Assembly: GCA_038146985.1 (NCBI GenBank)
Contig: JAYQSQ010000001.1
Coordinates: 248,001 to 312,000 of the forward strand
Direction: 5' to 3'
Length of the DNA stretch: 64,000 nt
Origin: JADHLJ01 sp038146985
GTDB taxonomy: Bacteria > Pseudomonadota > Alphaproteobacteria > Thalassobaculales > Thalassobaculaceae
Shown: in pieces, positions 27,859 to 36,622 of the stretch
Numbering within the stretch: position 1 is the stretch's first letter
Layout of the letters: each line of letters starts with the position of its first letter
Program-made: the position numbers and the translations under genes
The notes under the pieces: model-generated
The model's input: the letters and a program-made list of their open reading frames with translations, nothing else
What the model was told of the DNA's origin: nothing
Databases searched by the model: none

Positions 27859-28000
27859 TTTATTCCTCCGCAAGCGTTGGCGCGCTGGTGCTCAGGCAAT
27901 GGGGACATGAAGCCTGGGGGCGCCGATGTCAACAGTGGACCATGGCGTGGTACCGGTCGAACCCCGGTGGCCCGCCGGCCGGCTGCACGTCGTGAAATGA

Positions 28001-28025
28001 AAACGGAGGCCCGAGGCCTCCGTTT
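28001..28025 (-). terminator. Perfect 11-bp hairpin terminator
   Basis: The arms aaacggaggcc and ggcctccgttt pair without mismatch around a three-base loop. On the minus strand it lies 22 bases after the stop of the metallo-beta-lactamase-fold gene and ends in TTTTC, so it should terminate that gene; the symmetrical A/T flanks allow bidirectional use. Confidence 0.88.
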
Positions 28026-28046
28026 CCGTTGCTATGGTCGTGTCGG

Positions 28047-29033
28047 TCAGAGATTGAGCTGATAGCTCGCCGGGACCCAGTGATAGGCGCCGGCCCGATT
28101 GTCGACGAACCCGACGGACGGGAAGGGCATGTGATAGCCCGTGCATGGGATCTTGTCGGCGGCAGCCATGCCGAGGATGGATTTACGGGTATTCGCCGCC
28201 GCTTCCTTGTCCATGTCGAAGCGCACATGCCATTCCGGGCGCTGCAGCGAGGCGACATAGTGGTTGGTGGCATCGCCCCAGAGCAGCAGACGCCGGCCCT
28301 CGCTCTCGAAGTGATAGGCCATGTGGCCCGGCGTATGTCCGAAGGCGCCGACCGCGGTGATTCCGGAGGTCACCGCCCCGTTCGGTTTCAGGAAGGTCAT
28401 CTTGTCGGCGAAGGGAACCACATTGGCCTGCACGAGTTTGCCGACCCGTTCGGTCGGGCCCTCGGCCTTTTCCTTCGGCGACCAGAAATTGTACTCGGTC
28501 TCGCCGGTCACATAGCGGGCATTGGGGAAGGTCGGCTTGCCGTCCTCGGTCATGCCGCCGATATGGTCGGGGTGGAAGTGGGTGAGGACCACCACGTCGA
28601 TCTGGTCCGGACTGTAGCCGGCCTTTCCGAGTGTCGCCGCCGTGCGCCCGGCATTGGGCCGGCGCCCGGCGCCGTTGCCGGTGTCGAACAGCACCAGTTC
28701 GGTGCCGGTATTGACGATCACCGGTGCGAAGCTGATCTCGAAATCCGCCGGGGGAAGAAAATTCTCCTAGGCCAAGGCCTGGACATCGGCTTCTGGAACG
28801 TTCTGGCCGAAGATCGGGTGCGGGCCCTTCAACTGGATCGCGCCGTCCCAGATCGTCGTGATCTCGAATCCGCCGAGCTTGAAGCGATAATGGGTCGGGT
28901 GGTCCGAGCCCAGCATGGGGGCCGCGGCCTGGGCCGGCGTCGTGAGAGTATTGACCAGCAGTGGCGCCATCGCGGCGCCGGCGCCGGCAAGCAGGGCTTG
29001 GCGGCGAGATAGGCCTTTTTCGTCGGTGGGCAT
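28047..29033 (-). pseudogene. Tat-exported MBL-fold metallo-hydrolase split by in-frame TAG at 28767-28769
   Basis: From ATG 29033 the frame encodes a Tat signal (LSRRQALLAGAG, then APAQA-type cleavage) and 88 residues ending VQALA, then TAG. The same frame continues at once with ENFLPPADFEISFAP and runs to TGA at 28047 without another stop. The second part has the zinc motif THFHPDHIGG and the FGHTPGHMAYHF segment, so the metallo-beta-lactamase core lies entirely after the TAG. Total length would be 328 residues, normal for the family. A GAG-to-TAG change would explain it. The product without readthrough would be an exported fragment lacking the active site. Possible restart at GTG 28721 would lack the signal. 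Confidence 0.85.
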
Positions 29034-29518
29034 CGATCGGGTCTCCCGAAAGAGATCAGGGGCGAATGATATGCATTTTCAACGGATCTTGTCATGTCAC
29101 TTTATGGAGATGAGAGCAGGGGAACGGGAAATTCGCGTCCCGGGAATTCAGTAGGGATTTTCTCCCCGTGGCACCCGCTTCCGCCGCGCCAGACCGGTCT
29201 CCATTGAATCCTTCACGAAAGCCAGAGCCCTTGCCGTCGGCTGAACATCGTGACGGCTGGCCGATCGTTTCTGGCCGAGCTGTGCAGATGCTCCACCGTC
29301 ACCTCCGCCTAAAGCGATGGCGGCATAGGTCCTAGCTTTCGCCAGGGTTTCGGTTGGAACATGGAGACGGACAGTTACGGGTGTTGATCAAAAATGGTGT
29401 CGCGCCACCTATCTCCGGCGCTGGCGATAACTAGGGCGACGGGCGCCGGTTTTCGTCGTGTTTGCGCGTCGTTTCGTCTAGGCTCGGGCCCGTATTGCAA
29501 GAGGGGCCAGCACGATCG
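29034..29518. other. 485-bp region without a supported gene
   Basis: Between the divergent metallo-hydrolase and AEC carrier genes. On the minus strand 29148-29387 is an uninterrupted 79-codon frame without a usable start codon at its head; it contains PTARALAFV near the end, which distantly recalls LysR C-termini, so it may be a gene remnant. Otherwise I see only the probable promoters; the part next to the metallo-hydrolase start is AT-rich (29060-29110). Confidence 0.4.
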
Positions 29519-30457
29519 ATGGAAGCGGTTTTGACTGTTTGTGCGCCGGTCTTCGTGATCGTTCTGGCGGGATATCTCTGCGGCCGAATGGGGGTTTTCG
29601 GAGAACTCGCCGCCGAGGCGCTCAACGGCTTCGTCTATTGGCTGGCCTTTCCGGCGCTGATCTTTCTCTCGCTGTCCCAGGTCCCGCTGGATCGGGCGCT
29701 CGACTGGCCCCTGCATGCCGCCTACACGGGCGGTGTTTTTGGTACCTTCGCCCTGGCGATCTGCGTCGGCGCGCTCGTCTTCGGGCACCGGCCGGCGGTT
29801 CTGGTGATCCAGGGCCTGGCCGCGGCCTTCGCAAACACCGCCTATATGGGCGTGCCGCTGCTGAACGCGGCCTTCGGTGACGAGGGTGCGTTGCCGGCGG
29901 TTCTATTCACCGTCTTCAATGCCTCGATCCTGCTCGGCCTCGGCGTGCTCCTGATCGAGCTGGATATCCGTTCCGAGGCGCCGCTCACCAAGGCGATCGG
30001 CGGCGCCGCGCGGGCCGTGGCGAGGAACCCTCTGGTGCTCGCGGGCGTCGGGGGGCTCATCGTTGCGGCAAGCGGCGGGAGTCTGCCGCCCGTGGTCGCG
30101 AGTATCTGCGAATCCCTCGGTGCGGCCGCGGCGCCGGCGGCACTGGTCGCGATGGGCGTGTTCCTGGTCGGCAAGAAACCTTCGGTCGACGTGACCCAGG
30201 TAAGCTGGCTGGTCTTCCTCAAGATGTTGATACACCCGGCCCTGACCTTCTGGCTTGCTGCCTCGGTCATCATGATGGACGACCAGCGCGCCGCCGCGAC
30301 GACGATCTCGGCGGGGCTTCCGGCCGGCACCCTGGTTTTCGTGCTGGCGGTGCGGTACCGGCTGCTCGCCGACCAGGTAAGCGCGGTGATCCTGATTTCC
30401 ACCATGCTCTCGGCTCTGACAATGCCGGCGCTGATCGTCGCCTTCGGTGTCGGCTAA
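29519..30457 (+). CDS. AEC-family (auxin efflux carrier-like) transporter
   Basis: A 312-residue inner-membrane protein with ten predicted helices in two halves. The N-terminus (TVCAPVFVIVLAGYLCGRMG) and the middle motif ANTAYMGVPLL are typical of the auxin-efflux-carrier/YwkB family, and the second half repeats the pattern with IHPALTFWLA and the AGLPAGTLVFV helix. Bacterial members carry malonate, malate or other organic acids. The start is ATG 29519; the frame is open 19 codons upstream without better signal. An amidase gene follows after 81 bp. Confidence 0.88.
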   Translation: MEAVLTVCAPVFVIVLAGYLCGRMGVFGELAAEALNGFVYWLAFPALIFLSLSQVPLDRALDWPLHAAYTGGVFGTFALAICVGALVFGHRPAVLVIQGLAAAFANTAYMGVPLLNAAFGDEGALPAVLFTVFNASILLGLGVLLIELDIRSEAPLTKAIGGAARAVARNPLVLAGVGGLIVAASGGSLPPVVASICESLGAAAAPAALVAMGVFLVGKKPSVDVTQVSWLVFLKMLIHPALTFWLAASVIMMDDQRAAATTISAGLPAGTLVFVLAVRYRLLADQVSAVILISTMLSALTMPALIVAFGVG

Positions 30458-30538
30458 CCAGGAGGGCGGCGTATTGCCTCCCTGCGTCAGGCATGGGACG
30501 CTCGGCGCCTTGCATCGCACCAGCCGCTCGAGGACGCC

Positions 30539-31918
30539 ATGACCGATCTTCCCGCCGACCCGCTTGAAAATGGAGGCATCGCCGGATACGCTCAGGACCT
30601 GCGCGCCGGAAGAATCACCGCGGCGGCGGTGACGCGTGCCTATCTCGACCGGATCGAGGCGCTCAACCCCAAGCTGGACGCGTATCAATACGTCGCGGCG
30701 GAGCAGGCGATGGCCGCCGCCGCGGCGATCGACCAGCTTCTGGCGGCGGGAACCGATCTCGGCCCGCTCATGGGCGTTCCGGTCGGCATCAAGGACATCT
30801 ATGCGGTCGAGGGCATGCCGACCACCAACGGCTCGCTCTATGACGCCTCGCACATCACCGGGCCGGAAGGCCGCTTCGTGCATCAGTTGAAGCAGTCGGG
30901 CTGCATCATTCTCGGCAAGACCAAGACGGTTGAATACGCGCTCGGCGCCACCGGCGTGAACGAGGCGCGGGGCACGCCGTGGAACCCGTGGGATCTGGAG
31001 ACCCACCGGATGCCCGGCGGTTCCTCCAGCGGCTCCGGCGTGGCGACGGCGGCGGGGCTTTGCGCCTTTGCCATGGGCTCGGATACGGGCGGCTCGGTGC
31101 GTATTCCCGCCTGCTTCAACGGTATCTTCGGGCATAAGACCACCATCGGCCTGCTGCCGACGGACGGCGTGTTCCCCTTGTCGCCGACCCTGGATACGGT
31201 CGGGCCGCTGACCCGCAGCGCCGCCGACGCGGCGATCATCCACGCCATCGTCACCGGCGAGGATATCCCGAGCGCGGCGCCGCTTGCCGGGTTGCGACTG
31301 GGCCGCCCGACCACGTTCTTTTTCGAGGATGTCGAGCCCGAGGTGCTCGCCTGTGTCGAGGCGGCGCTGGCCTCGCTTGCCGAGGCGGGGGTCGAGATCG
31401 TCGATGTCGACATTCCCGACGCGCGCGAGCGGGAATGGCTGTTCCCGGCAATCTGCCCGCCTGAATTCCTGGCGGCGATCGGCGAGAACGGCTTCCGTCA
31501 GGCGGAACCGAATATGGACCCGACGACGGCGGCCCGCGCCGCCAAGGGCTTCGATGTGACCGGGGTTCAGCATGCGGCGGCGGTGATCCGCCACCATCAG
31601 CTTGCCGCGCTGGCGGATGACGCCATGGACGGGCTTGACGCCTGGGTCGGGCCGACTTGCCCGTTCCTGCCGATGCCCATTGCCGAGTTGAGGGACGAGG
31701 AAGCGGCGGCGCGCTCCTTCCTCGCCTCGCGCAACACCCAGCCGTCGAACATATTCCGGCAATGCGCGATCACCACCCCGGTGCACCAGTTCGGCTCTCC
31801 CCTGCCGGTCGGCCTCCAGATCATGTGCCGCAACGGCGACGATGCCCACGCACTCGCCATCGGAATGGCCATCGAGGCCCATTTCGGCCCCTCCGCGCGG
31901 CCGGATCTGTCGGCCTAA
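30539..31918 (+). CDS. Amidase (amidase-signature family)
   Basis: A 459-residue hydrolase of carboxamides. The Ser-cisSer-Lys triad can be placed: Lys85 in GVPVGIKD, a serine of GGSSSGS (162-164) and Ser186 in SDTGGSVRIPA. The glycine-rich signature is complete. No second-subunit glutamyl-tRNA amidotransferase genes are near, so it is a stand-alone amide hydrolase, possibly acting on the compound brought in by the upstream AEC carrier (inference). Confidence 0.93.
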   Translation: MTDLPADPLENGGIAGYAQDLRAGRITAAAVTRAYLDRIEALNPKLDAYQYVAAEQAMAAAAAIDQLLAAGTDLGPLMGVPVGIKDIYAVEGMPTTNGSLYDASHITGPEGRFVHQLKQSGCIILGKTKTVEYALGATGVNEARGTPWNPWDLETHRMPGGSSSGSGVATAAGLCAFAMGSDTGGSVRIPACFNGIFGHKTTIGLLPTDGVFPLSPTLDTVGPLTRSAADAAIIHAIVTGEDIPSAAPLAGLRLGRPTTFFFEDVEPEVLACVEAALASLAEAGVEIVDVDIPDAREREWLFPAICPPEFLAAIGENGFRQAEPNMDPTTAARAAKGFDVTGVQHAAAVIRHHQLAALADDAMDGLDAWVGPTCPFLPMPIAELRDEEAAARSFLASRNTQPSNIFRQCAITTPVHQFGSPLPVGLQIMCRNGDDAHALAIGMAIEAHFGPSARPDLSA

Positions 31919-31930
31919 TGGGGTGACAGG

Positions 31931-32024
31931 ACCCTTCGAGACGGCGCTGACGCACCTCCTCAGGGTGAGTGATGCGATATAGTGACTCACCCTGAGGAGG
32001 GCCGCGCGGCCCGTCTCGAAGGGT
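31931..32024. repeat. 94-bp nested palindromic interspersed repeat
   Basis: Outer arms acccttcgagacgg (31931-31944) and ccgtctcgaagggt (32011-32024) are perfect inverse copies; inside, cctcctcagggtgagt (31955-31970) pairs perfectly with actcaccctgaggagg (31985-32000). A degraded relative with the same outer arm lies at 38962-39004. It sits between convergent genes and may also act as a terminator, but its structure is that of a mobile palindromic repeat. Confidence 0.9.
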
Positions 32025-32049
32025 CTTGTATATCTGAGATACAAAACGC

Positions 32050-33201
32050 TCAGGCCGTCACGATCAACGACGTGGCGTACATGAGTGCCAGCCCCAATGT
32101 CCCGCCGGCCAGTAGGCCGCCAACGGGCTTGGTGGCTGTTTCGGTGAAATAACGCCGCCGGATCAACAGGGCGATCTCGATCAGGACTTGCAGGATCGCG
32201 CCAGCGCCGACGGCCATCGCCAGGGCGCCCCAGTGCGGGCTTACTGCCTGAACGCCGAGCCAGAGCCCGAGCACGGCGGGAAGGCCGGCAAGCGCCGCCA
32301 GCCCGCCAAGCAGCGGCAGGCCCGGCCGCTCTCCGGTCAGGGGGGCCACGATACCGATGCCCTCGGTGATGTTATGCAGGGTGAAGCCGATCACCAGGAA
32401 CGAGCCCAGCGCCACCGCGCCGCCGGCGAGCGCGCCGCCGATCGCCAGACCCTCGCCGAGATTGTGCAAACCGATGCCGAGCGCGATGGTCCAGGCCAGC
32501 ATCACCGGGCTGAAGCCGTTGTCCAGGCGACGTCCGATCAGGAACAGCGCGGCCGCCGTGAGCAGGGTGACGACCCAGACCATCTCGCCCATGGAGAAGC
32601 TCTCCGCCGCGTCCTCGGCGAATTCCAGACCCTCGCTCAGCGTGTCGATGAATAGGAAACCGAGTAGTCCCATGGTCAACGCGAGGACAAAGCCCATGGT
32701 TCCCGGGCCGGCCTGGCGCATCGCCGGGAAGAACAGCATGCCGAGGACGATCGGCACCACGCCGACGAACAGCCCGACCAGGCCATGGAACATCCAGTCC
32801 CCGCCGAGCCCGCCTGATGTGGGGACCACGACATCGATGCTGTATTCGAATGGCGTTCCGGTACCGGTCAGAAAGGTGACGTGGTGCGCCTCGCCATGGA
32901 CCCAGGGATAGGGAATCTTGATCCAGACCGTCGCCAGCCGCGCAACCGGACCCGGCGGCGACTGATCGAACCGCCAAAAGGCACCGTCGACCTGGACCTG
33001 GGCGATCGAGACCGGTTCCGCGCCCTCGGAGCGGACGAGGAAACGGAAACCGTCTTCGTCGATGGCGACACGCTCCACCATCAGCGCCTCGGCGGGCGGA
33101 ACACTGCCCCGGAACCCGCCGAGCGGGTCGAGTTTCAGAAAGCCTGCCGCGACCACGACGATCAGCAGGAAGGGTCCAAAGATCCGAAGCATCCGAGCCA
33201 T
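32050..33201 (-). CDS. ZIP-type metal transporter with large N-terminal extracytoplasmic domain
   Basis: A 383-residue membrane protein. Helix 1 (about 8-22) is followed by a soluble domain of roughly 110 residues rich in beta-strand-like segments, then about eight helices. The metal-site helices of the ZIP family are clear: HNLGEGLAIGG and the following HNITEGIGI, which carry the paired His/Glu ligands. ZIP proteins usually import zinc, iron or other divalent metal ions. The start overlaps the multicopper oxidase stop (TGATG), showing translational coupling. The extra domain is unusual for ZIPs. It ends close to a palindromic repeat. Confidence 0.88.
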   Translation of the reverse strand: MARMLRIFGPFLLIVVVAAGFLKLDPLGGFRGSVPPAEALMVERVAIDEDGFRFLVRSEGAEPVSIAQVQVDGAFWRFDQSPPGPVARLATVWIKIPYPWVHGEAHHVTFLTGTGTPFEYSIDVVVPTSGGLGGDWMFHGLVGLFVGVVPIVLGMLFFPAMRQAGPGTMGFVLALTMGLLGFLFIDTLSEGLEFAEDAAESFSMGEMVWVVTLLTAAALFLIGRRLDNGFSPVMLAWTIALGIGLHNLGEGLAIGGALAGGAVALGSFLVIGFTLHNITEGIGIVAPLTGERPGLPLLGGLAALAGLPAVLGLWLGVQAVSPHWGALAMAVGAGAILQVLIEIALLIRRRYFTETATKPVGGLLAGGTLGLALMYATSLIVTA

Positions 33202-34262
33202 CACGCGCGTACCTCGAAATGGCTCATCCAGCCGAGTTCGATGAATTCGGCCTGATGGGCATGGAACATGTAGAGGCCCGGCTCAAACCCCTCGAAGGAC
33301 ATCTCGAGGATCCCGCGCTGGGCCTGGCACTGCATCACCGTGTCGATGATCCGCGAGGTCGGCTCCAGGGTCGTGCCGTGATCAAAGTAGTTGAAGAAAT
33401 TCCCGTGGATATGGAACGAGTTGATCGGGTCGAATTCGGTGGTGTTCACGAGGTAAATCCGGATCGGCCGGTCGCGTTCCACCACGATCGGTTTCTTGGC
33501 ATAGGCATGGGCGATCGTGTTGACCGCGTAGACCTCGTTCTCCTCGTCGAAATTGGTGTCGAACCCGTTCATCACCATGACCATCTCTTGCCAGCGGGCG
33601 TTTTCCGGGGTGCCCAGCAGGCGAGAGCGGGCAACGTCGCTCGCCTCGGGATGGCGCGACGGATCGGGGTCGACGATGAAGGCGCCGTAAAGGCCCTTGT
33701 GCATATGCCGTTTCAGCGGGATCGAATGGCAGTGATAGAGGTGGCAGCCGAAAGGCCGGGCCTCGAACTCGTAGGTGAACTCACCGCCCGGCATCACCTC
33801 GCCGGCACCGGAAACGCCGTCCATGCTGGCGCCGTGGATGCCGTGAAAATGCATGGTGTGCGGCATCGAGCCGTTGTTGCGGAAGGTGATGCGCAGCCGC
33901 TCGCCCTCGGTGGCCCTCAGGGTGGGGCCGGGGACCCGGCCGTTATAGGTCCAGGCCGGGAAGAAGATCCCCGGCGCGATTTCGATCTCCTTGTCCTCGG
34001 CGGTGACCTCGAAGGATCGGACAACCCGCCCGTCCGTATCGGTGCTGGTGGTCCCGCGCTCCCAGTCCGTCAGCAGCGCATGGGGATCGAAACCGTTACG
34101 CGCGTTGTCGACCTCGCCAACGGTCATCATCGCGCCCATGGCGTGCTTGTCATGGGCATTGGTTTGGGCCGACGCCGGAGCCGATGCCGAGGCTAGACCC
34201 ATCAGCGAGCCGAAAAGCCCGGAGCCCAGGATGTTCCTGCGACTGAAGCGCGGTAAATTCAT
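33201..34262 (-). CDS. Tat-exported multicopper oxidase
   Basis: A 353-residue periplasmic protein, two-domain size, with a Tat signal (FSRRNILGSG, then ASASAPASA). Copper ligands are visible in all four blocks: HTMHFHGIH, the GCHLYHCHSIPLKRHMHKG block, FHIHGN, and MFHAHQ near the C-terminus, so type 1, 2 and 3 copper sites look complete in pattern. Such enzymes oxidise metal ions or phenols with oxygen, or act as nitrite reductases. The ATG at 34262 is preferred over an upstream TTG. It is coupled to the ZIP gene, suggesting oxidation linked to metal handling (inference). Confidence 0.9.
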   Translation of the reverse strand: MNLPRFSRRNILGSGLFGSLMGLASASAPASAQTNAHDKHAMGAMMTVGEVDNARNGFDPHALLTDWERGTTSTDTDGRVVRSFEVTAEDKEIEIAPGIFFPAWTYNGRVPGPTLRATEGERLRITFRNNGSMPHTMHFHGIHGASMDGVSGAGEVMPGGEFTYEFEARPFGCHLYHCHSIPLKRHMHKGLYGAFIVDPDPSRHPEASDVARSRLLGTPENARWQEMVMVMNGFDTNFDEENEVYAVNTIAHAYAKKPIVVERDRPIRIYLVNTTEFDPINSFHIHGNFFNYFDHGTTLEPTSRIIDTVMQCQAQRGILEMSFEGFEPGLYMFHAHQAEFIELGWMSHFEVRA

Positions 34263-34291
34263 GTGCCGGCGAGCCAAGTTTCGCAGCTAAG

Positions 34292-34305
34292 TTAGTATCG
34301 ACTAA
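34292..34305. promoter_or_regulatory. Candidate operator upstream of multicopper oxidase
   Basis: A perfect palindrome TTAGT-atcg-ACTAA in an AT-rich island 30 bases upstream of the oxidase start. With its right flank (actaaatatggtagctat) it partly matches the Rrf2/IscR type-1 site, but I cannot test significance. A metal- or Fe-S-responsive regulator would fit the gene pair. Confidence 0.35.
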
Positions 34306-34526
34306 ATATGGTAGCTATCCTGAATATTTGTCAATGCTTCCTGAGGATTCAGAGGCGAAATCACAGGGCGAAACACCCGAGTGCTTGACAATCGTGCGGC
34401 TCGACGCCTGGCAGCGGCGGGCGTGTTCGTGTCCGGGGAAAATCCTGGTGGTCGATGTCGATATCGTCGATATTGTTGACGGTTGGTTGAGCGGAAAGCG
34501 CGTCGGGCTTGATTTCATCACTATGC

Positions 34527-34620
34527 CGTCGTCCCCGCGCAGGCGGGGACCTCTTCGGGTCTGGTCGAATGGCTCACGGTTTGCCGAGGTTTTTCGGTTC
34601 CCGCCTGCGCGGGGACGACG
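34527..34620. repeat. Palindromic repeat with 21-bp perfect arms
   Basis: The arm 34527-34547 (cgtcgtccccgcgcaggcgg..) is the exact reverse complement of 34600-34620, with 52 bases between. A second copy with one degraded arm lies at 63057-63150. This type of GC-rich paired element is scattered through many alphaproteobacterial chromosomes as I recall it. Confidence 0.9.
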
Positions 34621-34703
34621 AGAAAATTTGCCCTCGCGCGGATCCGACGAATTTCCGGAACACCAATACCGAAGCAAGTGAAGCACGCGCGAAAGAGGGC
34701 ATC

Positions 34704-36317
34704 ATGGCGGATCAGGCGGGCACATATGACTACATCATCGTCGGCGCCGGATCGGCGGGCTGCACGCTGGCCAACCGGCTGACCGAGGACCCTGCGGTCA
34801 AGGTTCTGCTGTTGGAGGCCGGCGGCAAGGACAGCAACATGTGGATCCACATTCCCGTCGGCTACATCAAGACCCTCGACATGCCGGGGCTAAACTGGCG
34901 GTTTGAGACCGAGCCGGAGGAGGGCACCAACAACCGGCCGATCCCGATCCCGCGCGGCCGGGTGCTGGGCGGGTCGAGCTCGATCAACGGGATGGTCTAT
35001 GTGCGCGGCCAGCCGCTGGATTACGACACCTGGTCGCAGCTCGGTAACCGGGGCTGGTCCTATGACTCGGTGCTGCCCTATTTCAAGAAGTCGGAAAATT
35101 ACGAAAGCTCGGACGATCCGACGCGCGGCAAGGGCGGCCCGCTCAACACGGCGGAGGGCTCGGAAAAGGCGGAACTGCTGGACGCGATCATGGATGCCGC
35201 CGAGGAGCGCGGCTATCCCAAGAACCCGGACTACAATAACGGCAACCAGGAAGGCTTCGGCTATTTCCAGGTGACGCAGAAGAAGGGACGGCGCTGGTCC
35301 ACCGCCAAGGCCTATCTGGAGCCGGCGATGACGCGGGCGAACCTGCGCGTCGAGATCAACGCCCAGACCACCGGACTGATCCTGGACGGCAAACGGGCGG
35401 TCGGCATCTCCTACCGTCAGGGAGGCACCATCAAACAGGCGCGCGCCGGCCGCGAGGTCATCCTTTGCGCCGGCGCCGTTCAGTCGCCGCAGATCCTGGA
35501 GCTTTCCGGCATCGGCGATCCGGAAATCCTCGGCGCCCACGGTATTGACGTGGTCCACGCGCTGCCCGGTGTCGGCGCGAACTATCAGGACCACTACATC
35601 GTGCGCCAAACCTGGAAGGTGAAGAAACCGATCACGCTCAACGAGCAGACGCGGGGCCTCACCATCGTCAAAGAGGTGCTGAAATACGCGCTGACCGGAA
35701 GCGGGATCATGACCTTTCCCGGCGGCATCCTCTCCGGCTATGTGAAGACCCGGCCCGAGGTTGCGGGGCCGGACATTCAATACACCATCGTCCACGCCAG
35801 CTTTAAGGACGTGAAGAAGCGGATCTTCGACCGCCATCCCGGAATGACCATCGCGCCGTGCCAGTTGCGGCCCGACAGCCGGGGCACCATCCACATCAAG
35901 TCGGCCGACCCGTTCGCGGCGCCGGCGATCAAGGGCAATTTCCTTTCGGAAGAGAACGACCGCCGCACCATCGTCGACGGTATGAAGATCGCCCGCCACA
36001 TCGCGGCCGCGCCGGCGCTGGAGCCCTATGCGGGCGACGAGATCCTGCCGGGCCGGGACGTGAACACCGATGACGAGTGGCTGGCTTTCGCGCGGGAATA
36101 CGGCAATACCGTCTACCATCCGGTCGGAACCTGCAAGATGGGCGGCGACGCGGCGGCGGTTGTCGATGACCGTCTCAGGGTGCACGGCATTCAGGGGTTG
36201 CGGGTGATCGACGCCTCGATCATGCCGACCCTGGTCAGCGGCAACACCAACGCTCCGACCATCATGATCGCCGAAAAAGCGGCCGACATGCTGAAGGAGG
36301 ACGCAAAGGCGGGGTGA
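34704..36317 (+). CDS. GMC-family oxidoreductase (choline dehydrogenase-like), first copy
   Basis: A 537-residue FAD enzyme. The ADP-binding motif DYIIVGAGSAGC begins at residue 8, the GMC signature GRVLGGSSSINGMVY near 89-103 and the second signature GAVQSPQILELSGIG near 260-274. The catalytic histidine is in YHPVGTCKMGG, and the second active-site residue is Asn in GNTNAPTIMIAE. Members oxidise alcohols such as choline or polyethylene glycol. The ATG at 34704 follows gaaagagggc; the frame is open upstream through the repeat. No betaine-aldehyde dehydrogenase or regulator is next to it, so choline is unproven. Confidence 0.93.
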   Translation: MADQAGTYDYIIVGAGSAGCTLANRLTEDPAVKVLLLEAGGKDSNMWIHIPVGYIKTLDMPGLNWRFETEPEEGTNNRPIPIPRGRVLGGSSSINGMVYVRGQPLDYDTWSQLGNRGWSYDSVLPYFKKSENYESSDDPTRGKGGPLNTAEGSEKAELLDAIMDAAEERGYPKNPDYNNGNQEGFGYFQVTQKKGRRWSTAKAYLEPAMTRANLRVEINAQTTGLILDGKRAVGISYRQGGTIKQARAGREVILCAGAVQSPQILELSGIGDPEILGAHGIDVVHALPGVGANYQDHYIVRQTWKVKKPITLNEQTRGLTIVKEVLKYALTGSGIMTFPGGILSGYVKTRPEVAGPDIQYTIVHASFKDVKKRIFDRHPGMTIAPCQLRPDSRGTIHIKSADPFAAPAIKGNFLSEENDRRTIVDGMKIARHIAAAPALEPYAGDEILPGRDVNTDDEWLAFAREYGNTVYHPVGTCKMGGDAAAVVDDRLRVHGIQGLRVIDASIMPTLVSGNTNAPTIMIAEKAADMLKEDAKAG

Positions 36318-36367
36318 GGGGTGATCTTCGGCGGGGCGTGGCCGCTCTACCCGGCACTCCATGCCGT

Positions 36368-36507
36368 ATCCCCGACGCAGGTCGGGGCCCACGTCTGAAG
36401 CGGCGGCAGGTGACGGTTATCGGATCATTATCATCGGCTTTTCGTCGTGCCCGGCCACCCGTTACGTTGAAAATCCTCAGGCGTCGGCCCCGACCTGCGT
36501 CGGGGAT
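36368..36507. repeat. Palindromic repeat with 22-bp perfect arms
   Basis: The arm 36368-36389 (atccccgacgcaggtcgggg..) is the exact reverse complement of 36486-36507; each arm is itself a near-palindrome, and 96 bases separate them. The whole 36318-36584 space between the two GMC genes has no gene. A similar half element (gtatccccggcgaaggccggg) is in the groEL-HAD spacer. Confidence 0.88.
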
Positions 36508-36584
36508 TCGCAAGGTGGTGGCGGGCCGGTAAGGCAGGCTATCGGTGGGAACCCGACCACAATCCACCAAGCCCATCCACGTCG

Positions 36585-36606
36585 CTCCAGCAAAAGCTGG
36601 AGCTTT
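36585..36606 (+). terminator. Terminator hairpin on plus strand
   Basis: The stem ctccagc / gctggag with an aaaa loop is followed by ctttt. It can end transcription from the first GMC gene, although it lies about 270 bases after that stop, beyond the palindromic repeat. Confidence 0.65.
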
Positions 36607-36622
36607 TGGCAAACGGCGTTAA

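Larger units (their letters stand above)
34263..34703. other. 441-bp intergenic region between divergent units
   Basis: Holds the AT-rich promoter/operator island of the multicopper oxidase at 34290-34335 and a palindromic repeat at 34527-34620. Open frames through it are shadows without recognisable content. Nothing else is seen. Confidence 0.5.

Noticed and set aside
29148..29330. A real LysR regulator C-terminus
   Set aside because: Only a short PTARALAFV-like similarity is seen and no helix-turn-helix part exists in the region; kept as a weak remnant only.
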